DNA from: Streptomyces hokutonensis
GTDB taxonomy: Bacteria; Actinomycetota; Actinomycetes; Streptomycetales; Streptomycetaceae
Assembly (NCBI RefSeq): GCF_000376565.1
Contig: NZ_BARG01000022.1
Coordinates: forward strand, 56,270 to 120,269
Reading direction: 5' to 3'
DNA: 64,000 bases
Shown: one piece after another, positions 9,659 through 18,455 of the stretch
Position numbering within the stretch: position 1 is the stretch's first letter
Layout: the number at the start of each line of letters is the position of its first letter
Program-made: the position numbers and the translations under genes
The notes under the pieces: model-generated
Told to the model about the DNA's origin: nothing
The model's input: the letters and a program-made list of their open reading frames with translations, nothing else
Databases searched by the model: none

Positions 9659-11314
9659 TCATCCCTGGGTCTTCTGGATAGCTTCGCGAAGCACCTGGCG
9701 GTCGTCGAAGGGACGGACCACTCCGGCGATGTCCTGGCCCTGCTCGTGGCCCTTGCCCGCGACCAGCACGGTGTCCCCCGGCCGCGCGCGGGCGACGGCG
9801 GCGGCGATGGCGGCGGCCCGGTCCTCGAAGACCTGGACCTCGCCGCGCTCGTGCGCCGGCACGGACGCCGCGCCCTGGAGCATGGTCGCGAGGATCGCGA
9901 GGGGGTCCTCGGAGCGGGGGTTGTCCGACGTCAGTACGGCGGTGTCGGCGAGCCGGGCCACGGCGGCACCCATGGGCTCACGTTTCGTCCTGTCCCGGTC
10001 CCCGCCGCAGCCGAGCACGACGTGCACCTTGCCCTCGGTGACCTTGCGCAGCGCGCGCAGGACCGATTCGACGGCGTCCGTCTTGTGGGCGTAGTCGACG
10101 ACCGCGAGATACGGCTGCCCGGCGTCCACGCGCTCCAGACGCCCCGGCACGCCCGGCACGGCGGCGATGCCGTCGGCGGCGAGCTGCGGGTCGAGGCCCG
10201 CGGTGGCCAGGGCGGCGATCGCGGCGAGGGTGTTGGCCACGTTGAAGGAGCCGGCCAGCGGCGAACGAGCGGTGATCAGCTCGCCCTTGGGGCCGACCGC
10301 GGTGAACGTCGAGTCCATGGGGCCGATTTCGACGTCCTGGGCGCGCCAGTCGGCGTCCGGGTGGCCCTCCGCGGAGTAGGTGATCACGGGGACCGTGGCC
10401 TCGGCCGCGAGCCTGCGGCCGTACTCGTCGTCAAGGTTGACTACTCCCTGCCTGCTGCGCAGCGGCGTGAACAACTGCGCCTTGGCCTGGAAGTAGTCCT
10501 CCATGCCGGAGTGGAACTCCATGTGCTCCGGGCTGAGGTTGGTGAAGACCGCGATGTCGAAGACGCAGGCGTCGACCCGGCCGAGGACCAGCGCGTGGCT
10601 GGAGACCTCCATGGCGACCGCGTCGACCCCGCGCTCGCGCATGACCGCGAACAGGGCCTGGAGATCGGTGGCTTCGGGGGTCGTGCGCTCCGACTTCATG
10701 CGCTCGTCGCCGATGCGGGTCTCGACCGTGCCGATCAGACCGGTGGACCGGACCGTTTTCAGCCCGCCCTCTACGAGGTAGGCGGTGGTCGTCTTCCCGG
10801 AGGTTCCGGTGATGCCGATCTGGAGCAGGTCGCGGCCGGGGTGGCCGTAGATGGTGGCCGCCAGCTCGCCCATCTGCCCGCGCGGATCGGCCACGACCAG
10901 CACCGGCAGGCCGGTCGCGGTCGCGCGGTCGGCGCCTGCCGGGTCCGTGAGGACGGCTACGGCGCCGAGGCCTGCGGCCTGGGTGACGAAGTCGGCGCCG
11001 TGCAGGCGGGCGCCGGGCAGGGCGGCGTACAGGTCGCCGGGGCGGACGGCGCGCGAGTCATGGGTGATGCCCGTGACCTCGGCGGTCGACACCGGCTCGG
11101 CGGTGCCCAGTTGGTCGGCGAGTTCCGCGAGGGGTGTGGCGGAGAGCTGCGCCGGCCTGGGCGGCCCCGGGTATGTCACGGATGCGCCCTTCTGGGGGGT
11201 TTGGGACTGATCGGCGGGTGGCACGGCGGTGAGCGTACCGGGCGCACCCGCCTCGGAGCGAAGCGAGGGGCGGGGCTCGTCCTGGTTCCCGGAGTGGGAG
11301 GTGATCATGGTCAC
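9659..11314 (-). CDS. murE: UDP-MurNAc-dipeptide:diaminopimelate ligase MurE
   Basis: MurE adds diaminopimelate as the third stem-peptide residue. Motifs include THDSRAVRPGDLYAAL, the P-loop ITGTSGKTTTAYL, TNLSPEHMEFHSGMEDYF, and LTSDNPRSEDP; the DNPR form is the pattern of DAP-adding rather than Lys-adding MurE enzymes. Streptomycetes use LL-DAP, which the sequence itself does not prove. The GTG start at 11314 gives 551 residues with about 50 low-complexity residues before the conserved domain; an internal GTG near VTYPGPPRPAQ is a possible later start. The gene lies 26 bp after ftsI. Confidence 0.94.
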   Translation of the reverse strand: MTMITSHSGNQDEPRPSLRSEAGAPGTLTAVPPADQSQTPQKGASVTYPGPPRPAQLSATPLAELADQLGTAEPVSTAEVTGITHDSRAVRPGDLYAALPGARLHGADFVTQAAGLGAVAVLTDPAGADRATATGLPVLVVADPRGQMGELAATIYGHPGRDLLQIGITGTSGKTTTAYLVEGGLKTVRSTGLIGTVETRIGDERMKSERTTPEATDLQALFAVMRERGVDAVAMEVSSHALVLGRVDACVFDIAVFTNLSPEHMEFHSGMEDYFQAKAQLFTPLRSRQGVVNLDDEYGRRLAAEATVPVITYSAEGHPDADWRAQDVEIGPMDSTFTAVGPKGELITARSPLAGSFNVANTLAAIAALATAGLDPQLAADGIAAVPGVPGRLERVDAGQPYLAVVDYAHKTDAVESVLRALRKVTEGKVHVVLGCGGDRDRTKREPMGAAVARLADTAVLTSDNPRSEDPLAILATMLQGAASVPAHERGEVQVFEDRAAAIAAAVARARPGDTVLVAGKGHEQGQDIAGVVRPFDDRQVLREAIQKTQG

Positions 11315-11340
11315 GGATCGGTTCCTGGCTGTTGCGCTGA

Positions 11341-13320
11341 TCAGGGAGTGAAGGTCACGGGCAGGTTCGCGGCCTTCGCCCCGGTGGGCGGGACCTGGAG
11401 GGTCTTGAGGGCGAACTCCATCACCTGCTTGTAGATCGGTCCGCAGATCTGACCGCCGAAGTAGCTTCCGCTGGTGGCGTTCTGGATCGCGCAGTAGACG
11501 GTGATGCGGGGGTTGTCGGCGGGCGCGAACCCGGCGAACGACGAGGTGTAGCCCTTGTACTTGCCGGTGGCCGGATCCACGCGGTTGGCGGTGCCGGTCT
11601 TGCCCGCGACCCGGTACCCCGGAATCGCGGCCTTACCGCCCGTGCCCTGCTCGTCGTCCACCACGGACTCCAGCATCTGGGCGAGGGTCTTCGCCGTCTT
11701 CGCACTGATGACCCGGGTCTTCTTGGGCGTGGCGGCCGGTGTGAAGCGGCCGTCGGGGCCCTTCGTGCCGCGCACCAGGGTGGGCTCGACGCGGACTCCG
11801 CCGTTGGCGACCGTCGAGTAGACGGAGGCCGCCTGGAGCGCGTTGAGGGACATGCCCTGGCCGAAAGGAATCGTGTACTGCTGCGAGGTCGACCACTTGT
11901 CCGGGGTCGCGAGGATGCCCTTGGTCTCGCCGGGGAAGTCGAGCCCGCTGTAGGTGCCGATGCCGAACTTGTGCAGATACGAGAAGAGGACCTCGTTGGC
12001 CTGCGCCTGCGTCTTGCCGAGCTGGCCGGCCGCCTCGATGGTGCCGATGTTGCTGGACTTGGCGAGGACGCCGTTGAGCGTGAGGTTCCAGGTCGCGTGG
12101 TCGACGTCGTCCTGGAAGAGGCGGTCGCCCCGGTGCAGCCGGTTCGGCACGACGACGTGCGTCAGCGGGGTGGCCACGTTCTCCTGGAGTACGGCGGCCA
12201 TCGTCATGACCTTGGCGGTGGAACCGGGCTCGTAGGCGTCCTGGAGGGCCGCGTTGCCCAGGGAGGCCGCGTTGGCCTGGGCGAGGTCGTTCGGGTCGAA
12301 GCCGGGCGCGTTGGCCATGGCGAGGATCTCTCCGGTGCGGGTGTCCTGCACTATCACGTACCCGCGGTCCGCCTTGGACTTCTTCACCTGCTCCGTGATG
12401 GCGTTCTGGGCGGCCCACTGGATGTCGCGGTCGATCGTCAGCTCGACGTCGGAACCGGGCACCGCCGGCGTCTCGGTGGAGCCCGCGGTGGGCACCTGGA
12501 GGCCGCCGGACTGGGCGTAGCGGACCTTGCCGTCCTTGCCGGTCAGGTCCTTGTTCAGCTGCTGCTCGACCCCGCCGCCGCCCTTGCCGTCGGCGTTGAC
12601 CCAGCCCAGTATCCCGGCGGCGAGATCACCGTTCGGGTACACGCGCTTGGTGGTGGGGACGGCGAGGACACCGGCAAGGACGTTGACCGTGGTCGGGTCG
12701 GTTCCGGACTTGGTGGTGAGCGCGCTCTTCAGGTCCTTGATCTGCTTCCAGACCTGCGGGGTCTGCCGGTTGGCGAGCACCACGTAGCGCAGGTTCTTGT
12801 TCGCGGGCCTGAGCTTCTTGACGATCGAGTCCTGGTCCACGCCGAGGATCGGGGCGAGCAGGGCGGCCGCCTGCTCCGGCCCGTCGTCGATCTTCAGCTG
12901 CTTGCGGGTGAAGAGCGTCGGGTCGGCGGTGATCGTGTACGCGTCCACGCTGGTCGCGAGGGCCACCCCGGAGCGGTCGGTGATCTCGCCGCGCTCGGCG
13001 GCCAGGACGTAGTCGACGTACCGGTTCTGCGCGGCCTTGGCGGCGTACGCGCTCGCGTCGACTGCCTGCACCTGGAGCAGCCGTACGACGAAGGCGATCA
13101 GGACGAGGGTCAGCGCGAGGCTGATCATCCGCAGCCGGGGGCGGGGGCTGCCGAGCCGGAGGGAGCGCGGGCCTCCCGGGCGGGCGGCGGGCGGGGCCGG
13201 CGCCGGGCGGCGGGCCGGGCGGGCGCCGGGGCCGGGGCGGCGCCGGGCATCGGGCCGTTCGGGCCTGGCCGGTCCGGGCACTCGGCGGCGCGGCGGTTCC
13301 CTGTCGGACACTTCCGTCAC
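11341..13320 (-). CDS. ftsI: Septal penicillin-binding protein FtsI (class B transpeptidase)
   Basis: FtsI is a membrane-anchored class B PBP that cross-links septal peptidoglycan and partners FtsW. The 659 residues begin with about 65 cytoplasmic residues, very rich in Arg and Pro, then one membrane anchor (about 66-82), a pedestal domain and the transpeptidase domain. The active-site triad is clear: S367-T-A-K370 (nucleophile Ser in EPGSTAK), S422-S-N424, and K574-T-G-T577 (VAGKTGTANR). The GTG start overlaps the ftsL stop (GTGA at 13317-13320). All catalytic residues are present. The basic, Pro-rich N-terminal tail is longer than in model bacteria, as usual in actinobacteria. Confidence 0.96.
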   Translation of the reverse strand: MTEVSDREPPRRRVPGPARPERPDARRRPGPGARPARRPAPAPPAARPGGPRSLRLGSPRPRLRMISLALTLVLIAFVVRLLQVQAVDASAYAAKAAQNRYVDYVLAAERGEITDRSGVALATSVDAYTITADPTLFTRKQLKIDDGPEQAAALLAPILGVDQDSIVKKLRPANKNLRYVVLANRQTPQVWKQIKDLKSALTTKSGTDPTTVNVLAGVLAVPTTKRVYPNGDLAAGILGWVNADGKGGGGVEQQLNKDLTGKDGKVRYAQSGGLQVPTAGSTETPAVPGSDVELTIDRDIQWAAQNAITEQVKKSKADRGYVIVQDTRTGEILAMANAPGFDPNDLAQANAASLGNAALQDAYEPGSTAKVMTMAAVLQENVATPLTHVVVPNRLHRGDRLFQDDVDHATWNLTLNGVLAKSSNIGTIEAAGQLGKTQAQANEVLFSYLHKFGIGTYSGLDFPGETKGILATPDKWSTSQQYTIPFGQGMSLNALQAASVYSTVANGGVRVEPTLVRGTKGPDGRFTPAATPKKTRVISAKTAKTLAQMLESVVDDEQGTGGKAAIPGYRVAGKTGTANRVDPATGKYKGYTSSFAGFAPADNPRITVYCAIQNATSGSYFGGQICGPIYKQVMEFALKTLQVPPTGAKAANLPVTFTP

Positions 13321-13865
13321 CTGCCGGGTGTAGTCGGGGTGGAGGACTGAACTGCCGTGGACCGCACGGGCGGTACGGACCGGGCCGGGGTGGGGGTGGC
13401 CACGGGTGCCGCCGCGCCGGGCGCGGGGGTCGGGCTCGGGCTCGGCCTGCTGATGAGCGCCTCCGGGGCGAGGACCACCGGTGCGTCCGCCGAGGTCTTC
13501 TCGGCGGCCTGCTCCGGGACACCCTTCACGGTGCCGTTCGGGTCGAGGAAGGCGGGGTCTCCCCCGGGCACCATGCCGAGTTCGTGTGCGCGGCGCTGGA
13601 GGGCGTCGGGGGCGGAGTAGGCGTCGACGTCCCGCTGGAGGGCCTGTTCCTCGTCGGTGAGGCTCTTGGTCTGCTTCTGGAGGTCGTCCAGCTTGAACTG
13701 CCCTTCGCTGAGTGCGGAGTTCAGCACCAGCAGTCCGATCAGGCCGCCGCCGAGGAGGAGCACGACAAGGAGGACGAACGGGGTACGGGCCGCCTGTCCT
13801 GGGCCGGTCGGGAAGAGCCGCGCGAGCCGGGCGGCCCTGCCCCTCAGTTCGGGTTTCCTACTCAC
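13317..13865 (-). CDS. ftsL: FtsL-like septum formation protein
   Basis: A small bitopic divisome protein of 182 residues: a basic tail, one membrane helix (about 28-50, TPFVLLVVLLLGGGLIGLLVLN), then a coiled-coil-like stretch (about 55-95: DDLQKQTKSLTDEEQALQR) ending in DALQRRAHELGMVPGGDPAFL, and a Pro/Ala/Ser/Thr-rich tail. This architecture and the position between rsmH and ftsI identify it as FtsL, although FtsL proteins are poorly conserved in sequence. It would form a complex with DivIC and FtsQ outside the membrane. The start is GTG, 30 bp after rsmH. The long disordered C-terminal tail is typical of Streptomyces. Confidence 0.88.
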   Translation of the reverse strand: MSRKPELRGRAARLARLFPTGPGQAARTPFVLLVVLLLGGGLIGLLVLNSALSEGQFKLDDLQKQTKSLTDEEQALQRDVDAYSAPDALQRRAHELGMVPGGDPAFLDPNGTVKGVPEQAAEKTSADAPVVLAPEALISRPSPSPTPAPGAAAPVATPTPARSVPPVRSTAVQSSTPTTPGR

Positions 13866-13895
13866 TCACGCACCCCGCACTCACTTGGTACGTAC

Positions 13896-14852
13896 TCACC
13901 CGATGTCCTCCCTGATGCGCTCGGCCCCCCGCAGCCGCGCGGGTGCCGCCCGCCGGTTCTCGGCGACCTCTTCCTCGGTGGGAAGTTCGGCACCGCGCGT
14001 CAGGAGCTTGAGCCGGGGCTGGTACTGCTCGGGCACCACCGGCAGTCCAGGAGGCGCGGTATTGGCGGCGCCGGCCGCGAACACCTGCTTCACCAGGCGG
14101 TCTTCGAGCGAGTGGTACGACAGGACGGCGATCCGGCCGCCCACGGCAAGGGACTTCACGGCCGCGGGAATCGCCCTCTCCAGGACGGACAGTTCGCCGT
14201 TGACCTCGATGCGCAGCGCCTGGAAGGTGCGCTTGGCGGGGTTGCCGCCGGTGCGCTTGGCGGCCTGCGGCAGCGAGTCGCGGATCAGCTCGACGAGCCG
14301 CGCGCTGTTGCTGAACGGCTCCTTGTCGCGCTCGCGGACGACCGCGGACACGATCCGCTTGGCCTGCTTCTCCTCGCCGTACGCCCGCAGGATGCGGACG
14401 AGTTCGCCCGCCGGGTAGGTGTTGAGGACCTCGGCGGCGCTGATGCCGGTCGTCTGGTCCATGCGCATGTCCAGGGGCGCGTCCTGGGCGTAGGCGAAGC
14501 CGCGGTCGGCCTCGTCCAGCTGCATGGAGGAGACACCGAGGTCGAAGAGAACGCCCTCCACGCGCGCGAGGCCGAGCCGCTCCAGGACCTCGGGCAGCTC
14601 GTCGTAGACGGCGTGCACGAGGGTGGCGCGCTCCCCGAAGGGGGCGAGGCGTTCGCCGGAGAGGCGCAGGGCCTCCTTGTCGCGGTCGAGGGCGACGAGG
14701 CGGGCCTCGGGGAAGCGGGCGAGCAGTGCCTCGCTGTGCCCGCCGAGGCCGAGGGTGCAGTCGACGACGACAGCTCCCGGCCGCTCCAGGGCGGGTGCCA
14801 ACAGGTCCAGGCACCGCTGGAGCATCACCGGGACGTGTCGACTGTTGCTCAA
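13896..14852 (-). CDS. rsmH: 16S rRNA m4C1402 methyltransferase RsmH (MraW)
   Basis: RsmH is the SAM-dependent enzyme that N4-methylates C1402 in the ribosomal P site, and the first gene of this dcw cluster. The 318 residues carry RHVPVML near the start, the SAM motif [41 protein letters not shown], the [13 protein letters not shown] block and [13 protein letters not shown] accept the TTG at 14852 because RHVPVML follows at the expected distance and GAGAGGG is 4 nt upstream. No mraZ gene precedes it, and the next gene upstream points the other way. Confidence 0.95.
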   Translation of the reverse strand: MSNSRHVPVMLQRCLDLLAPALERPGAVVVDCTLGLGGHSEALLARFPEARLVALDRDKEALRLSGERLAPFGERATLVHAVYDELPEVLERLGLARVEGVLFDLGVSSMQLDEADRGFAYAQDAPLDMRMDQTTGISAAEVLNTYPAGELVRILRAYGEEKQAKRIVSAVVRERDKEPFSNSARLVELIRDSLPQAAKRTGGNPAKRTFQALRIEVNGELSVLERAIPAAVKSLAVGGRIAVLSYHSLEDRLVKQVFAAGAANTAPPGLPVVPEQYQPRLKLLTRGAELPTEEEVAENRRAAPARLRGAERIREDIG

Positions 14853-15037
14853 GGGGCCCTCTCAGGTCCGGCGGGCCCGTACGCACCGCCGGGTCCCCGC
14901 CCGCTCAGGAAGGGGAAGGCCTGCCGGCGCCGGAAGCGTCAGCCGACCGGGAGCGGGAGGAGGCCGAGCCGTACGTACGCGCCGCGCACGTGGGGAGAAT
15001 CCGGAAGGTCGCCGGGGTCTCCGGGAAAAGTCCAGCA

Positions 15038-15054
15038 GGGAGGCCTCGCCTCCC
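15038..15054 (-). ncRNA. Hairpin at the 5' end of the predicted dcw leader RNA
   Basis: A perfect 7-bp stem GGGAGGC/GCCTCCC with a 3-nt loop sits a few bases after the transcription start expected from the 15065-15092 promoter. It opens a leader of about 205 nt before rsmH. Actinobacteria are known to carry a structured 'mraW RNA motif' upstream of rsmH. I cannot confirm that this leader fits that model; only the hairpin and position are seen. Confidence 0.35.
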
Positions 15055-15064
15055 GCTTCGCGCA

Positions 15065-15092
15065 ACTTTAGTCCACGCTGTCTCACGGTCAA
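15065..15092 (-). promoter_or_regulatory. Candidate promoter of the dcw cluster
   Basis: On the minus strand, TTGACC (15092-15087) and TAAAGT (15070-15065) are 16 bp apart, one of the best vegetative promoter matches in the window. It points into rsmH and would start transcription near 15058. It sits in the 353-bp divergent gap between rsmH and the carbonic anhydrase gene. The rest of that gap shows no reading frame I would support. Confidence 0.6.
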
Positions 15093-15268
15093 TCAACCGG
15101 CCTGCGCGTCGCGGGCCGGGGCGCGTGCGAAGCCTCAAAACGGGAAGAATCACCCACGCGGGTGCACCCCCGCCACCCGTGTGGGTTACCTCACAAGAGG
15201 ACACGATGACGCTCTTTTTCCCATCTCACACCAAGACCGCACCGCCGGTGACCAGTACCGTCATAGGT

Positions 15269-15817
15269 ATGACGACCTCCGCATCCGTACCCACAGAGTC
15301 CGAAGGCGCCATAGCCCACGGCGGGACCGTGACGGACCGCCTTGTCGACGCCAACGCCCAGTACGCCGCCGCGTTCACCGATCCCGGGATGGACGCCCAC
15401 CCCGTCCTCCAGGTGGCCGTCGTGGCCTGCATGGACGCCCGTCTCGACCTGCACAAGGCGCTCGGCCTCCAGCTCGGCGACTGCCACACCATCCGCAACG
15501 CGGGCGGTGTGGTCACCGACGACGTCATCCGCTCCCTCACCATCAGCCAGCGGGCGCTCGGCACCCGCAGCGTCGTGCTCATCCACCACACCGGCTGCGG
15601 CCTGGAGTCCCTCACCGAGGAGTTCCGGCACGACCTGGAGATGGAGGTCGGCCAGCGCCCCGCCTGGGCGGTGGAGGCCTTCCGGGACGTGGAGCAGGAC
15701 GTACGGCAGTCCATGCAGCGTGTGCGCACCTCGCCGTTCCTGCTGCACACTGATGATGTGCGCGGCTTCGTGTTCGACGTGAAGTCGGGACTGCTGCGCG
15801 AGATCGACCCCGCCTGA
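15269..15817 (+). CDS. Beta-class carbonic anhydrase
   Basis: This enzyme interconverts CO2 and bicarbonate in the cytoplasm. Zinc ligands of the beta class are visible as C54-x-D-x-R (VVACMDARLD), H107 and C110 (IHHTGCG); the Asp56-Arg58 dyad is present. The 182 residues are short, as in the compact actinobacterial subfamily. The start needs a choice. The ATG at 15269 has TACCGT exactly 7 nt upstream (15256-15261), as for a leaderless transcript, and begins where relatives appear to start. An in-frame ATG at 15206 has a real ribosome-binding stretch (AAGAGG) and would add 21 residues. I prefer 15269. The gene is divergent from the dcw cluster and stands alone. Confidence 0.88.
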   Translation: MTTSASVPTESEGAIAHGGTVTDRLVDANAQYAAAFTDPGMDAHPVLQVAVVACMDARLDLHKALGLQLGDCHTIRNAGGVVTDDVIRSLTISQRALGTRSVVLIHHTGCGLESLTEEFRHDLEMEVGQRPAWAVEAFRDVEQDVRQSMQRVRTSPFLLHTDDVRGFVFDVKSGLLREIDPA

Positions 15818-16053
15818 CGCACCCGCCCGCCCCGAAACTTCGAAAAGTTCGCCCCTCGGACCGCCCAAAAGGTCGTAAGACCCGACAAAGCGAAGGCAGT
15901 TGTCCACAGGCGAGTGACACGAACCGGTAACGGCAACAAGAATGCGGGTGTGGCGTCACGCGGAACTTTTCCCGCGTGCCGTCCGTGTTTCGGGGTGGGC
16001 CGGTCCGCGGTACGCGCGTCGGCCCATGGAAAGAACGGGCCGAGGAGGGCCGG

Positions 16054-17090
<1,037 letters not shown>

Positions 17091-17091
<1 letters not shown>

Positions 17092-18455
17092 TGGCCGCCG
17101 GGGGGCCGGGGGTCCCGGAGGCCGAGCGGGACGAGAAGGGCGGTGTCCGTACGGCCCTGGCGGGGCTGACCACCCGCGGTCGCTCGTTCCTGGCCGCCGG
17201 TATCGCGGCGGCCGTCTGCGCCTACGTCCTGGGGCAGGGCGATCTGCTCCGGGTCGGACTGCTGCTGGCCGTGCTGCCCCTGGTCTGCGCGACCGTGCTC
17301 TACCGCACCCGCTACCGGGTCGCCGGCAGCCGCCGGCTCTCCCCCGCGCGCGTGCCCGCGGGCTCCGAGGCCCGGGTCCATCTGCGGATGGACAATGTCT
17401 CGCGGCTGCCCACGGGCCTGCTGATGCTCCAGGACCGGGTGCCGTACGTGCTCGGCCCGCGCCCCCGGTTCGTCCTGGACCGGGTGGAGGCGGGCGGCCG
17501 GCGCGAGGTGTCCTACCGGGTCCGCTCCGATCTGCGGGGCCGCTATCCCCTGGGCCCGCTGCAGCTGCGGCTGACGGACCCGTTCGGGATGTGCGAACTG
17601 ACGCGCTCCTTCTCGACGTTCGACACCCTGACCGTGATCCCGCGCGTGGAGGCCCTGCCCCCGGTCCGCCTCAGCGGCGAGGCCAAGGGGTACGGCGACG
17701 GACGCAACCGCTCGCTGGCCCTGGCCGGCGAGGACGACGTGATCCCGCGCGGCTACCGCTACGGCGACGACCTGCGCCGCGTGCACTGGCGCTCCACCGC
17801 CCGCTACGGCGAGCTGATGGTGCGCCGCGAGGAGCAGCCGCAGCGCGCCCGCTGCACGGTGCTCCTGGACACCCGGGGCATCGCCTTCGCGGGCCAGGGC
17901 CCGGACTCGGCCTTCGAGTGGGCCGTGTCGGGCGCCGCCTCCGTCCTGGTGCACATGCTGGAACGGGGCTTCTCCGTACGGCTGTTGACCGACACCGGCA
18001 ACTCGGTGCCCGGTGAGGGCGCCGACGGGTTCGCGGGCGCGAGCCAGGAGTCGGCGGACGCGGCCGGGCTGATGATGGACACCCTCGCGGTGATCGACCA
18101 CTCGGACGGCGCCGGCCTGTCCCGGGCCTACGACCTGCTGCGCGGCGGAAACGAAGGGTTGCTGGTGGCCTTCTTCGGCGACCTCGACGAGGAACAGGCG
18201 GCCATCGTCGCCCGGATGCGGCAGCGCAGCGGGGGCGCCCTCGCCTTCGTGCTGGACAGCGGCGGCTGGGTGCGCGAGCCGACCGACGTACCCGGACCGG
18301 AGAACGAGCAGGAGGAGCGGCTGCGGATGCTGCGCGACGCAGGCTGGACCGCCCTGGGCGTGCCGCGCGGCGCGTCCCTGAACGAGCTGTGGCGCCAGGC
18401 CGACCAGGAGCGCAACGGCATCACCGCGGCCGGTCTCGGGGAGGGATGGGGATGA
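17091..18455 (+). CDS. DUF58 domain-containing membrane protein
   Basis: A 454-residue protein with two close hydrophobic segments near the N-terminus (about residues 30-65) and the DUF58 domain in the centre, recognised by RGYRYGDDLRRVHWRSTARYGELMVRR (read in two parts around residue 225) followed by a von Willebrand A-like beginning CTVLLDTRG. DUF58 proteins pair with MoxR ATPases and are often encoded with transglutaminase-fold membrane proteins, exactly as here. The ATG at 17091 has GGAGG 6 nt upstream. The gene ends in ATGA overlap with the next start. The role of the trio is not established; suggestions for relatives include envelope stress or peptidoglycan-linked processes. Confidence 0.92.

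Noticed and set aside
14853..15205. A missing or hidden mraZ gene before rsmH
   Set aside because: No reading frame in either strand of this gap resembles MraZ.
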